Assembly (NCBI RefSeq): GCF_917563915.1
Contig: NZ_CAKJTI010000004.1
Coordinates: 186,001-250,000, forward strand
Reading direction: 5' to 3'
DNA: 64,000 bases
Source: Bacillus rhizoplanae
GTDB taxonomy: Bacteria; Bacillota; Bacilli; Bacillales; Bacillaceae_G
Under the pieces are notes generated by a model that was not told where the DNA came from, searched no databases, and saw only the letters and a program-made list of their open reading frames with translations. The position numbers and the translations under genes were made by a program. Of this stretch, positions 17,557 to 26,561 are shown piece by piece (position 1 is the stretch's first letter; each line of letters begins with the position of its first letter).

Positions 17557-18474
17557 ATGAAAAAGAAAATTTTATTCTGGATTCTCGGTATCATAGGTGT
17601 TCTCGTGGTTGGAGGAGGAGCTTATGCGTATCATATTTACTCCAATGTATCGAGTACATTAGATGCAGTTCATAAACCATTAGACCGTGATAAGTCAGAT
17701 AAGCGTGAAGAAAAAATAGATGTAGCAGATCAAAAACCCATTTCTATTTTACTAATGGGTAGTGACCAACGAAAAGATGAAGTTGGCCGTTCCGATACTT
17801 TAATGTTATTTACTTTAAATCCAAAGACAAAGTCGATGAAAATTGTAAGTATTCCACGTGATTCTTATACAGAAATCATTGGCAAAGGAAAGAAAGATAA
17901 GATTAACCATGCGTATGCATTTGGTGGCATTGATATGGCTGTGAAAACAGTTGAAAATTTCCTTGATGTTCCTGTGGATCATTATATTGAAGTAAATATG
18001 GCTGGATTTAAGGATATCGTGGATGCTGTTGGTGGTGTAGATGTAAATAATGATTTAGATTTTACACAAGATGGCCATCATTTTGCGAAAGGGAATATTC
18101 ATTTAAATGGTGATGAAGCTTTAGCCTATACGCGTATGCGACATGAAGATCCTCGAGGTGATTTCGGGCGTCAAATGCGTCAGCGTCAAGTTATCCAAGC
18201 TGTAATTAAAAAAGGTGCAAATGTATCGTCTCTAGCAAATTATGGTGATGTGTTAGCGGCGATTCAAAAGAATGTGAAGACAAGCTTAACGCAGGAGCAA
18301 ATGTTTGATATTCAAAAAAATTATAAAGACTGTATGCAAAACACTGAAGAAATCCAAATTCCTGGTGATGGTCATAAGGCTGAAGATGGTATTTGGTACT
18401 ACTTTGTAACAGATCAAACACGTAAAGATATCTCTAACAAATTAAGGGAAAACCTTGAGTTACCGAAAAAATAA
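17557..18474 (+). CDS. LytR-CpsA-Psr family wall-polymer ligase
   Basis: 305 residues. One N-terminal transmembrane anchor (about 5-27), then an extracellular LCP domain: ISILLMGSDQRKDEVGRSDT, SIPRDSYTEI, KINHAYAFGG and GGVDVNN, with the arginines in RMRHEDPRGDFGRQMRQRQV that bind the lipid pyrophosphate. LCP enzymes move undecaprenyl-linked polymers onto peptidoglycan. Its place at the end of the locus suggests it attaches the polysaccharide made here. Start ATG behind GAGAGGG. A strong terminator follows directly. Confidence 0.94.
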   Translation: MKKKILFWILGIIGVLVVGGGAYAYHIYSNVSSTLDAVHKPLDRDKSDKREEKIDVADQKPISILLMGSDQRKDEVGRSDTLMLFTLNPKTKSMKIVSIPRDSYTEIIGKGKKDKINHAYAFGGIDMAVKTVENFLDVPVDHYIEVNMAGFKDIVDAVGGVDVNNDLDFTQDGHHFAKGNIHLNGDEALAYTRMRHEDPRGDFGRQMRQRQVIQAVIKKGANVSSLANYGDVLAAIQKNVKTSLTQEQMFDIQKNYKDCMQNTEEIQIPGDGHKAEDGIWYYFVTDQTRKDISNKLRENLELPKK

Positions 18475-18480
18475 TCTTTC

Positions 18481-18516
18481 AAACCCAACTATTTACCAAT
18501 AGTTGGGTTTATTTTT
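18481..18516 (+). terminator. intrinsic terminator after the LCP gene
   Basis: AAACCCAACTAT (18481-18492) is perfectly complementary to 18499-18510 around a six-base loop and is followed by ATTTTTG. It lies a few bases behind the LCP stop codon. Confidence 0.92.
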
Positions 18517-18570
18517 GTATGCTTTTATATTAATATTATGTAATATGAGATTAATAATGAGGTGAAACGC

Positions 18571-19368
18571 ATGAATAAGAAAGCATGGTTCGTGCTTTTG
18601 ATTTTCGTATTGTTTGTTGCTTCTGTTGTGAGTGGTAAGATGTATTGGAATAAGAAGGTTGCGAAGGCAACGCAGCAAGCATATGAAACGAAGCAAGAGA
18701 CGAGTGCGAAAGATGGAGAGAAGAAACCAGAGATGCAAGTATCTTTTAATGAAGCGTATGCGAAGAATTTACCGGATGCGGTGAAAGAGAAGCTAAAGAA
18801 AGCAGCTAGTGAGAAGAAGGCTGTGAATCTTGTGATTGTTGGTGATGAAGCATCGGCGGCGACTGGTGCTTGGCCGGAAAAGTTTAAAGCAAACTTAAAT
18901 GCCGCTTATGGTGAAGGGCTTTGGAATGTAACAGTTCAAGAGTATAAAGGGGAAAGTACGGAAGAGTTGATTGCGAAGAATCGTGAGAAAGAGATCGCAA
19001 AGGCAAATCCGGATGTGATCCTATTTGAACCGCCATTTATTACAGATAATAAGGAAGTCGGGAATGGTAATTCGGTAGCGAATACGCAAAAGTTTGTAGC
19101 AGCACTGCAAGCAAGTGCGAAGGATGCTACGATTATGATTCAACCATCAAATCCAGTGTATAATGCGAAGAATTATCCGAAATCTATTGCTGCTTTGAAA
19201 CAGTTTGCAGAGCAAAACGGTTATACATATATCAATCATTGGGAAGCATGGCCTAATCCAACGACAAAGGACATCTTACCATATTTACAAGATGAGTTTG
19301 GTTTCCCAAATGCGAAAGGTCAAGAACTTTGGGCGCAGTATGTTACGAATTATTTTGTAGCAAAATGA
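18571..19368 (+). CDS. SGNH/GDSL-hydrolase-like secreted or anchored protein
   Basis: 265 residues. A hydrophobic segment at about residues 4-22 acts as a signal anchor; a charged linker follows to about 60. The remainder looks like an SGNH fold: VNLVIVGDEASAATGAWPEK in place of the GDS block, NPDVILFEPPFITDN in the Gly/Asn block position, and HWEAWPNP near the C-terminus in place of the DxxH block. The motifs are divergent, so activity (for example O-acetyl ester chemistry on a wall polymer) is only inferred. ATG 18571 follows TGAGGTGA; GTG 18562 is weaker. It has its own unit between two hairpins. Confidence 0.75.
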   Translation: MNKKAWFVLLIFVLFVASVVSGKMYWNKKVAKATQQAYETKQETSAKDGEKKPEMQVSFNEAYAKNLPDAVKEKLKKAASEKKAVNLVIVGDEASAATGAWPEKFKANLNAAYGEGLWNVTVQEYKGESTEELIAKNREKEIAKANPDVILFEPPFITDNKEVGNGNSVANTQKFVAALQASAKDATIMIQPSNPVYNAKNYPKSIAALKQFAEQNGYTYINHWEAWPNPTTKDILPYLQDEFGFPNAKGQELWAQYVTNYFVAK

Positions 19369-19397
19369 TAGAAAGTGTGAAATCTCGGAGTTAGTTT

Positions 19398-19444
19398 GAC
19401 GAAGCGGAAGAAGGGTGCACATGCAATCCTTCTTCCGCTTCGTC
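19398..19444 (+). terminator. long perfect hairpin after the SGNH gene
   Basis: A 17-bp perfect stem (19398-19414 with 19428-19444) surrounds a 13-base loop. There is no T run on either side, so it may be an atypical terminator or an mRNA 3'-end stabiliser. The rest of the gap to 19755 contains a short bcr1-like remnant (19556) and no gene I can support. Confidence 0.6.
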
Positions 19445-19555
19445 ATGCCATTTAGTTAACTTTGTGGAATAAATATAGATTCCTTTATTCTTCCAGCGTA
19501 TATTTGAAGAAGATTTAACTCCTTCTAACTCTTTATGAAAATAAGAGAGGAAGGG

Positions 19556-19579
19556 TGACTGATGGAAGTTTCGCTTTAT
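19556..19579 (+). repeat. terminal remnant of a bcr1-like repeat
   Basis: The sequence ACTGATGGAAGTTTCGCTTTAT matches, in two overlapping pieces of up to 20 bases, the right-hand end shared by the bcr1-like repeats at 30737 and 40686, with one change. Nothing else of the element remains. Confidence 0.55.
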
Positions 19580-19754
19580 ATATGACTGTGATAGAATTAA
19601 AAAATTCAAAATATTATATTATTTGTTGTGATCAATAATATAAATGTCAAACTATGTAATATAAATGTGAGAAATATCAGATGTCTGTTGAGATTTTTTG
19701 GAAAAATTTATATAATTTTATTATACAAATAATTCTATTAGAAGGAGATAAAAA

Positions 19755-20942
19755 ATGTTACCAGATACCGTTCATGCCCCGAATAAAAAGAAAAAGTGGA
19801 TTGTGGTAGGAATTATTGCTCTTATTGTAATCGTTGCTGCTGTAAATATTTTTATTATGCAGAGCAAGAAAAAAGGCAGCACAGCAGATGTGAAGTTTAC
19901 AAATGTAGCAGAACGCCAGCTGAATAATACAAAGTTAGTTTCTGGTCAAGTGAAACCAGGGAATATCGAAAGCTTCTATGCGGATATGACAAAAGGAAAA
20001 GTGAAAGATATTGCTGTAAAAGAAGGGCAAGAAGTGAAAAAAGGGGACAAGCTGTTCTCGTATGATAATGAAGAAATTAATCTGCAAATGCAGCAAGCAG
20101 AAATTGATCAAGAAATGGCTTCTATGCGCTATGATCAAGGACAGAAAAAGATAGATTCATTGAAACAAGATATTAAAAAAGCGAAGGATAGCGGAGCAGG
20201 GAAAGAGATGATTGAGCCGTTAGAATCGCAATTAAGTGACCTTGAAATGACGCAAAAAGCAGCAGGACTTGAAAAAGAAAAAGGAAATCTCCACATGGAA
20301 GAGCTGAAGAAAAAACAAGGTGAACTTACGATTTACAGTAATTTTGCCGGTGTTGTACAAAAGCTTGATAAAGATGCAGCGCAAGGTTCTACGCAAGCAA
20401 TGGGTGGCCAAGGAAAGCCATTTTTACAAATCGCCTCTAAAGATCCGTTCCAAGTTCAAGGAACATTAACGGAGTTACAAAAATCACAAATTCAAAAAGA
20501 TCAAACTGTTACAGTAACAGCAAAAGCAGCACCGAAGAAAAAATGGACTGGAAAAATTACAGAAGTAAGTGAATATCCAACAAGTGCGGACGTTAATACA
20601 CAAGCTATGACAGGCGCAGAAGCAGGACAAAATATGTCTTATTATACATATAAAGCAACGCTCGACTCACAAGATGGATTATCACCGGGATATCATGTAT
20701 CACTGCAAGTAAATTTAGAGAATAAGAAAATGATTGCAGTTCCTCGTAAAAGTATCGTAGAGGAAAAAGATGATGCATTTGTGTATGTAGAAGATAAAGG
20801 AAAGCTTCGCAAGCAAATGGTGAAGAAAGGTTCAAGTGACGGAGATTGGGTGGAAGTGCTTGAAGGCGTAACAGTAGGACAAAAGGTGGTTGAAAATCCT
20901 TCCGATAAAGTGTTTGACGGAATGGAAGTGAAGGGAAAATGA
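19755..20942 (+). CDS. MacA/YknX-like efflux membrane fusion protein
   Basis: 395 residues. One N-terminal membrane anchor (about 15-37). Split biotinyl/lipoyl halves flank a coiled coil rich in Lys, Glu and Gln (about 105-195): KVKDIAVKEGQEVKKGDKLF on the first side and IYSNFAGVVQKLDKDAAQG on the second. A beta-barrel domain and membrane-proximal domain follow. It connects the ABC transporter below to the exterior. ATG follows AAGGAGATA. The stop overlaps the ATPase gene (ATGA). In B. subtilis the related YknWXYZ set protects against the SdpC toxin; that role here is inference. Confidence 0.92.
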   Translation: MLPDTVHAPNKKKKWIVVGIIALIVIVAAVNIFIMQSKKKGSTADVKFTNVAERQLNNTKLVSGQVKPGNIESFYADMTKGKVKDIAVKEGQEVKKGDKLFSYDNEEINLQMQQAEIDQEMASMRYDQGQKKIDSLKQDIKKAKDSGAGKEMIEPLESQLSDLEMTQKAAGLEKEKGNLHMEELKKKQGELTIYSNFAGVVQKLDKDAAQGSTQAMGGQGKPFLQIASKDPFQVQGTLTELQKSQIQKDQTVTVTAKAAPKKKWTGKITEVSEYPTSADVNTQAMTGAEAGQNMSYYTYKATLDSQDGLSPGYHVSLQVNLENKKMIAVPRKSIVEEKDDAFVYVEDKGKLRKQMVKKGSSDGDWVEVLEGVTVGQKVVENPSDKVFDGMEVKGK

Positions 20943-21619
20943 TTACCTTAAACAATATTGATAAAACGTATTATCAAGGGAGCCTAGCTGTGCCCATTTT
21001 ACATGATATTAGTTTGAAGATTGATAGTGGTGAGTTCGTTTCTATTATGGGACCGTCTGGATCAGGGAAATCGACGCTTATGAATATTATCGGTTGTCTC
21101 GATCGACCAACAGAAGGGGAATATATGCTGAATGACGTGAATATTTTAACAGCAGACGAGTCAAAGTTGGCACTCATTCGAAATGAATATATCGGCTTTG
21201 TGTTTCAGCATTTTAATTTATTGCCTCGTCTTTCGGCGGTGGAAAATGTGGAGTTACCGCTTATTTATGGCGGTATAAAGAAAGCAGAGCGCCGCGAGCG
21301 GGCATTAGAGGCACTAGGAAAGGTTGGATTAGCAGATCGCGTGAATCACTTGCCAAATGAATTATCAGGCGGACAAAAGCAGCGCGTGGCAATTGCGCGT
21401 GCAATTGCGAACAACCCAACGTTTATTATGGCTGATGAACCAACAGGTGCGCTCGACACGAAATCGGGTGAGCAAGTTATGAATATTTTCACTCAGCTTA
21501 ATAAAGAAGGTACAACAATTGTCATGGTTACACATGAAGAGGAAGTTGCTGCGTATTCGTCTCGCCGCATTGTGCTTAGAGATGGAAGAATTACAGAAGA
21601 TAGAAGGTGGGCCGTATGA
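20939..21619 (+). CDS. MacB/YknY-type ABC transporter ATP-binding protein
   Basis: 226 residues. Walker [16 protein letters not shown] at about 39-53, Q-loop [21 protein letters not shown], signature [15 protein letters not shown] near 142, Walker [13 protein letters not shown] and switch His in MVTHEEEVA. This is the LolD/MacB-like ATPase subfamily. It powers the permease encoded next. ATGA overlaps tie it to both neighbours in one operon. Confidence 0.96.
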   Translation: MITLNNIDKTYYQGSLAVPILHDISLKIDSGEFVSIMGPSGSGKSTLMNIIGCLDRPTEGEYMLNDVNILTADESKLALIRNEYIGFVFQHFNLLPRLSAVENVELPLIYGGIKKAERRERALEALGKVGLADRVNHLPNELSGGQKQRVAIARAIANNPTFIMADEPTGALDTKSGEQVMNIFTQLNKEGTTIVMVTHEEEVAAYSSRRIVLRDGRITEDRRWAV

Positions 21620-22815
21620 GTTTACTAGATAGTATGAAAATTGCACTTTCTTCTATTCTAGCTCATAAATTACGCTCGGCATTAACGATGCTAGGTATTA
21701 TTATCGGTGTTGGTTCTATTATTACTGTCGTTGCCATCGGACAAGGCGGGGAAGCGATGCTGAAGTCGCAATTTGCTGGTGCAGGTAATAATGTCATTCC
21801 AATTCAGTTTCAGTCGGATATCAATGATCCATTTGCAGCAGGAATGGGAGAACGTCCTGAATTAACAGATGAAGATATTCTTGAACTGAAACAAGTGCCA
21901 GAGATTGCTCATGTTGTTACGACAAATTCGGGTATGGAACCGCTTGATATTAATGATAAAAAGGATATGACAAATATTATCGGACTTGATAGTGAATATT
22001 TTGCGGTCAATAAAATCAAGTTGATCGAAGGCCGCTCTTTAAATGAAGGTGACGTTGAGCATGGTAATAACGTTGCGATGATTAGTACGAAAGCAAAGGA
22101 TATGTTTTATCCGAAAGAAAATCCTGTTGGGAAAATTATCGAATTAAAGGGTCAGCCATTGCAAATTATCGGGGTGTATAAATCTGATAATGAGTTTATG
22201 GGCATGGGGATGTCGGAAATGTTAATTCCGATTTCACTTTGGCCAACCTTATATGGAAAAAGTGAAATTCAAAATATTGCGGTGCAAGCAAAAAATGTGG
22301 ATCAGCTACAAGAAGCAGGGAAAAAAGCAATTGGCGTTTTAAACGACCGAAAATCAAATGATATTCCAGGTAAGTATGAAGTTGTCGATCTTGAGAAAAT
22401 GAAAGAAAGCATCTCGAAAGTAACAAGTATTATGACGATGATTATCGGCGGTATTGCTGGTATTTCTTTAGTCGTTGGCGGTATTGGCGTTATGAATATT
22501 ATGCTCGTATCTGTTACAGAGCGTACGCGTGAAATTGGTGTTCGTAAAGCACTCGGGGCAACGCGCGGGAAAATCTTGCTTCAATTCTTAATCGAGGCAG
22601 TGATGTTAACACTTCTTGGCGGTCTTATCGGAATCGGTCTTGGCTATGGAGGCGCTTATATTGTCTCTGCTTTTGCGAAATGGCCACCGCTCGTTTCGTG
22701 GCAAGTTGTACTTGGCGGCGTTTTATTCTCAATGACACTCGGTATTATTTTCGGATTAATTCCGGCAAACAAAGCAGCGAAGCTCGACCCAATCGAAGCG
22801 CTGCGCTATGAATAA
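21616..22815 (+). CDS. MacB/YknZ-type ABC transporter permease
   Basis: 399 residues from ATG 21616, five bases behind AAGGTGG; GTG 21607 is the other in-frame choice. One N-terminal transmembrane segment (GIIIGVGSIITVVAIG, about 20-45), a large extracytoplasmic MacB-PCD domain of about 230 residues, then three transmembrane segments. GIGVMNIMLVSVTERTREIG and KALGATRGKILLQFL are the FtsX/MacB signature. With the fusion protein and ATPase it makes a tripartite-like exporter, probably for a peptide or amphipathic toxin. Confidence 0.95.
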   Translation: MSLLDSMKIALSSILAHKLRSALTMLGIIIGVGSIITVVAIGQGGEAMLKSQFAGAGNNVIPIQFQSDINDPFAAGMGERPELTDEDILELKQVPEIAHVVTTNSGMEPLDINDKKDMTNIIGLDSEYFAVNKIKLIEGRSLNEGDVEHGNNVAMISTKAKDMFYPKENPVGKIIELKGQPLQIIGVYKSDNEFMGMGMSEMLIPISLWPTLYGKSEIQNIAVQAKNVDQLQEAGKKAIGVLNDRKSNDIPGKYEVVDLEKMKESISKVTSIMTMIIGGIAGISLVVGGIGVMNIMLVSVTERTREIGVRKALGATRGKILLQFLIEAVMLTLLGGLIGIGLGYGGAYIVSAFAKWPPLVSWQVVLGGVLFSMTLGIIFGLIPANKAAKLDPIEALRYE

Positions 22816-22843
22816 CAGAAGGTTTTTGTATATTTCTTTATAA

Positions 22844-22911
22844 CACCCAGTTCTTGTGGGTGGGTAATCACTATTTGAAAAAGTAGGGATTACCCACCCG
22901 TTAGAACGGGT
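22844..22911 (+). promoter_or_regulatory. three mutually exclusive hairpins between the permease and Yip1 genes
   Basis: Hairpin A: CACCCA 22844-22849 with TGGGTG 22857-22862. Hairpin B: GGGTGGGTAATC 22858-22869 with 22888-22899, a perfect 12-bp stem. Hairpin C: ACCCGT 22896-22901 with ACGGGT 22906-22911. B shares bases with both A and C, so B excludes A and C. None is followed by a T run; the AAGGAGG of the next gene starts ten bases after C. This may tune readthrough or translation of the Yip1 gene. Confidence 0.5.
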
Positions 22912-22935
22912 ATGAAAATAAAGGAGGTTTTACAT

Positions 22936-23610
22936 ATGGAAACGAACGTAAACACGCAGAAGGTAAGTGGAGAGAAGCCCTCATTATTTGGAATGATTAC
23001 CTCACCTAGTCTGCAGTTTGAGAGAATGAAAAGTAATGCACCGGTGTGGGGCGCGTTTTTCTTAATGGCTGTATTAGGTGGTCTTTTCGGGGCTGTGGCT
23101 ACATATTTATATTCTATAGACCCTGCAGTTGTCGCAAAAAATAAAGAGCTTGGTTTTGAAATGCCTATAGCAATCACATTAGGCAGTGGATTTGTAATGG
23201 CATTAATTAGCGTTATGGTTACATTCTTTATTGGTGCAGCTCTGTATAAAGTACTTATGATGTTTATGAGCAATGATACGTCTTATAAGAAGTTATTAGC
23301 AATTACTGTTTATTCTAGTATTATTACAGTTATTGGTGGCATTATTAATTTGGGATTAGCATGGATTCTTGGCGGAAATGGTCAAGAAATGTATACAGGA
23401 TTAGGGCCGGTATTTGCTTCTACTGGCGGCGTTGTACATGGCATTGCAAAATCATTTGAAGTTTTCGCGATTTGGGGATTGGTTGTAACAGGATTAGGAC
23501 TGCACATTACAGCAGGCTTAAGCAAGAAACAAGCGACGATCCTTGTTGTTATTTTCTTTATTTTATCAATGGCATTTGGAGCAGTTGGTGGTTTATTCCC
23601 AAAAGCATAA
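22936..23610 (+). CDS. Yip1-family membrane protein (YknW-like)
   Basis: 224 residues from ATG 22936, behind AAGGAGG; an upstream ATG at 22912 would put the ribosome binding site inside the gene. A short hydrophilic N-terminus (PSLFGMITSPSLQFERMK) precedes five or six transmembrane segments, the Yip1 pattern. In B. subtilis the Yip1 protein YknW is needed for assembly of YknXYZ. Here the order is X-Y-Z-W with a hairpin-rich spacer, not W first. Function by this analogy is an inference. Confidence 0.85.
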   Translation: METNVNTQKVSGEKPSLFGMITSPSLQFERMKSNAPVWGAFFLMAVLGGLFGAVATYLYSIDPAVVAKNKELGFEMPIAITLGSGFVMALISVMVTFFIGAALYKVLMMFMSNDTSYKKLLAITVYSSIITVIGGIINLGLAWILGGNGQEMYTGLGPVFASTGGVVHGIAKSFEVFAIWGLVVTGLGLHITAGLSKKQATILVVIFFILSMAFGAVGGLFPKA

Positions 23611-23632
23611 TATAAGATCATATTTATAGAAG

Positions 23633-23658
23633 CGGCTCATATAGAGCCGTTTTTTTTT
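23633..23658 (+). terminator. intrinsic terminator after the Yip1 gene
   Basis: CGGCTC (23633-23638) pairs with GAGCCG (23644-23649), followed directly by nine T. It closes the efflux operon. The following 170 bases hold no gene I can support. Confidence 0.93.
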
Positions 23659-23830
23659 GTGTGATCCAAGTCTTGAATTGTGAAGGAAGTTGGCGGTAGC
23701 TTTTTTCATGTCGAATGATATATTGATGGTTAAGATGAAATTGCTATCTAAGCGTCAAATATTCCCCACCTACCATTTGTAAATAACCCATGAGATAATC
23801 TTCTTACATACTACATGTGGAGGTTTTTTT

Positions 23831-24945
23831 ATGAAAAAAACACTTATTAAAGAAAGAATGGGAAGCTTATATTCAAGACTATAAAAACAGATGATACATC
23901 CCATAAAATTAATTATCCGCCAATGAAAACTTATGCTCTGAATAGGGTGTATATTGATTATGGTGTGGAATTAGCAAAGCAGAAAATTGACGAAGCAATT
24001 GCTAATAACGGATGGGTTATATTCGGTATGCACTGTCATTATCCAGATTTTCACTCTAATGTTGTCAAACAAATTGTGGAGTACGCAAGATTAAATGGTG
24101 TTGAAATTGTTAGTGTTACTGAAGGCTTAAACAGCATGGGGAATATTGTTGAAATAGGAGACAGTTATTCTTTAGTAAAAAATAACACCTATATTGTTGA
24201 TTGTGACGGTGTTTCTCATGGTGTTGATAGTCCGCATATGGTGTATCGAAGTGGCATTACTAATAATAGTATCCCATCAGACTTTCCTATCGGAAAGCCT
24301 ACGATGACAATGATAGGGACAACGAACACTGCTGGATTTCCTAAAGGTACAGGTGGAGTAGTTTTAGCACATGTTTACGGTGCCGATGTAAGCTTTCCTT
24401 GGATATACCAAGAATGGTATTCAATCGCAACAGATTTTAAGTATATTCGTTATTGGGATAGAACAACAACAGCTTGGACCTCGTGGAAAATAGTACAGGC
24501 TAATTATCTTCTTGGAACTAATGAGATGACTCCATCGACCCCTTTGACAGATCTTGACATTGGGACAAATATTACTTCTTTTAATAATTCTAATGCTGTG
24601 GGTTTGCCTAGTTCAATTGGAGGAGTACTACAGACATTCAATGCTGGTGTTAATGGTTGGGGTTACCAATTATTTAAGCAATACAACACATCAAAGTTAT
24701 TCTTAAGACAGTCAAATACAGATGGTAGTTGGGAAGCATGGATAGAAATAGCAACGGATAATCCTTGTAAAATAGGTTCGACAAACCAATATACAAATAA
24801 TTCTTTAATTGCGGATTTTCCAGCTAATTCTATAACAACAATATTAATAAATACATCCGGAGCCACAGGATTCCCAAACAATACAGCAGGAACGCTAACA
24901 ACTTATCGTCTTAATGATGCTCGGGGAAAAATTAGTGTTGTTTAA
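23831..24945 (+). pseudogene. truncated polysaccharide deacetylase / pyocin-knob surface protein
   Basis: The 3' part (frame open from 23851, usual start ATG 23923) encodes the last strands of a NodB-type deacetylase (NNGWVIFGMHCHYPDF, then VEIVSVTEGL). Three repeats with the pyocin-knob pattern follow (GTTNTAGFPKGTGGVV; YWDRTTTAWTSWKIV; TDGSWEAWIEIAT). The catalytic front of the deacetylase is absent. A 17-codon start (ATG 23831, MKKTLIKERMGSLYSRL) behind AGGTTT lies in another frame and stops at 23884. I read this as a large internal deletion plus frameshift. The knob repeats could still be made as a 340-residue fragment. Confidence 0.75.
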
Positions 24946-25015
24946 TTTATTAAAGAATTTACCCTTTGAATATAGTAAAATAATGATATCTGATAATAAA
25001 AAGGGGAAATGAAGA

Positions 25016-25519
25016 GTGTCATTTTTTAAAAAAGTAGTGCGGTTTATTAGTTTTAAAACAAAGATGAAGTATAACGATCTTAAGACTAGGAAATATAAAA
25101 AAACACTAAACGCTAACGATAAAAACCTTCACATATATGGGTTACCATTAGTTATCAAAAACTCCGAAAATATAAAGGTAGGAAAGAATTGCAGATTTAA
25201 CGAACATGTTTTTCTTCATGGTGGCGGGGGTATCACGATAGAAGATAATGTTACTCTTTCAGCATACTCTAAGGTTATTTCTTGGACTTATGATACGAGT
25301 GATTGGACTAGCAACTATATAAAAAAGGACCATGTTGGCTCTCCTATTCATATAGGTATGGGAACTTGGGTTGGTGCAGGTGCAACTATTCTTCCGGGAG
25401 TACAAATTACAGGTAAAGGAGTAATTGTTGCTGCTGGTTCTGTTGTTACAAAAGATGTAAATGATGATTTCGTTTTGGTAGGTGGAAGTCCAGCTAGAGT
25501 TTTAAAAAAGTATAAATAA
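25016..25519 (+). CDS. LbetaH-type acyltransferase (maltose/galactoside O-acetyltransferase-like)
   Basis: 167 residues. A basic N-terminus is followed by hexapeptide repeats of a left-handed beta-helix (IKVGKNCRFNEHVFLHGGGG, then IEDNVTLSAYS). The typical end is HIGMGTWVGAGATILPGVQI, GKGVIVAAGSVVTKDV and GGSPARVLKKY. Such enzymes acetylate sugars with acetyl-CoA; it may decorate a surface glycan. GTG start behind GGGGAAATGAAGA. The gene stands alone between a pseudogene and a terminator and is AT-rich, which suggests acquisition. Confidence 0.9.
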   Translation: MSFFKKVVRFISFKTKMKYNDLKTRKYKKTLNANDKNLHIYGLPLVIKNSENIKVGKNCRFNEHVFLHGGGGITIEDNVTLSAYSKVISWTYDTSDWTSNYIKKDHVGSPIHIGMGTWVGAGATILPGVQITGKGVIVAAGSVVTKDVNDDFVLVGGSPARVLKKYK

Positions 25520-25603
25520 CTATTTAAAATACACTGACTAACAACTTAGCGCTTGGAAGATAATGCGACATTAGTTAATTGAACAAAATACGGATTTTTG
25601 AAC

Positions 25604-25632
25604 AAAAAGAGTAGTTTAATCTACTCTTTTTT
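25604..25632 (+). terminator. intrinsic terminator after the acyltransferase gene
   Basis: AAAAAGAGTAG (25604-25614) pairs with CTACTCTTTTT starting at 25621; the right arm ends in a run of six T. It can act in both directions. Confidence 0.93.
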
Positions 25633-25738
25633 ATTTTTGAACAAATTTACATTAGGTATTCTTTAAAAGTTCACAGTTAATACACAATATTAAAATATTA
25701 TATGCTACGTTACTTATAAAAATAAGAGGATAGATAGT

Positions 25739-25837
25739 ATGAAGACAGATGGTAATTTCTTTGTAGGTTTATTATGGGGAAGTTTATTTTCTATTATTCT
25801 GTGGATGTCGCTTATCGGTTGGATAAAGATTTTGTAA
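25739..25837 (+). CDS. small membrane peptide, 32 residues, unknown
   Basis: ATG 25739 lies eight bases behind AGAGGA. The peptide starts MKTDGNFFVGLLWGSLFSII and then LWMSLIGWIKIL: a short polar start and a single hydrophobic segment of about 22 residues. It is too short for a common length cut-off. It sits just in front of a broken bacteriocin-like gene and could be a leftover partner, or the result of a deletion that removed that gene's front. I do not recognise a family. Confidence 0.55.
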   Translation: MKTDGNFFVGLLWGSLFSIILWMSLIGWIKIL

Positions 25838-25839
25838 AT

Positions 25840-26545
25840 ACGTTTATGAGTATCATGAAACAACGATTCCAAGCTTAAATGGAGAAGTGATTGAGACTCA
25901 AAAATATTTAGTAAATGGTGCTACCAAAGCTTCAAATGTTGAAGCAACAAATAATGAATTAGTCACTTCTTTTGAAACCAACATAAGAGAAATTGGTGAC
26001 CAAACTATTTCCTTTTCATAAACAGGGAACTCCGAAGCTGAACAAGAACAAGTTGTAAATTTATCTAAGATTAAAGGATCTGGTTATAATCCAGAACAGC
26101 CACCTGATGTTTCTCCAATCCAAGAACCGAACGTGAATTCACAAAATATGAATCCTATTCAATCCCTAGCAAGTGGAAGTGTAACAAAAGGGGGATCTTA
26201 TATAGCTGGAATTTGGTATGAAATATATAGTTGGAGCAATAACGCACAGGCTATTATGTATCCAAACTCGAATTTGTATATAAATACAATTGGAGATTTG
26301 TTGATTTTAGAAATAAAGCGGACAATATTAGGTCTGCGGAGTGGAGTGCAGTTCTAGCTGGAATTCCTGGTTTGTTAAATGAAATTAGTATAGCAGCTAA
26401 AATGGGGAAATGGATTACGGTTGCTTTTGTTAAAAATATTCTTAAAAGATTAGGAAGAGCAATTCCTGGGGTTGGAACGTTAATTAGTTTAGTTGTTTGG
26501 GGAAATGCTATACATGAAGCAAGAAACGCTTATCGTTCTATTTAA
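25840..26545 (+). pseudogene. broken secreted bacteriocin-like gene (geobacillin-26-like)
   Basis: A protein-like frame begins without a start (YEYHETTIPSLNGEVIETQK) and runs to an in-frame TAA at 26019. It continues in the same frame (NPEQPPDVSPIQEPNV, then GSYIAGIWYEIYSWSNNAQA) until about 26300, where a one-base loss in a T run shifts the frame. The tail (DNIRSAEWSAVLAGIPGLLN, then GRAIPGVGTLISLVV) ends at 26545. Missing start, stop and frameshift mean it is dead. A glycine/alanine-rich hydrophobic C-terminus and the small membrane protein behind it suggest a secreted toxin; the geobacillin-26 resemblance is from memory and unsure. Confidence 0.65.
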
Positions 26546-26561
26546 TTAAAGGAGATAAATT

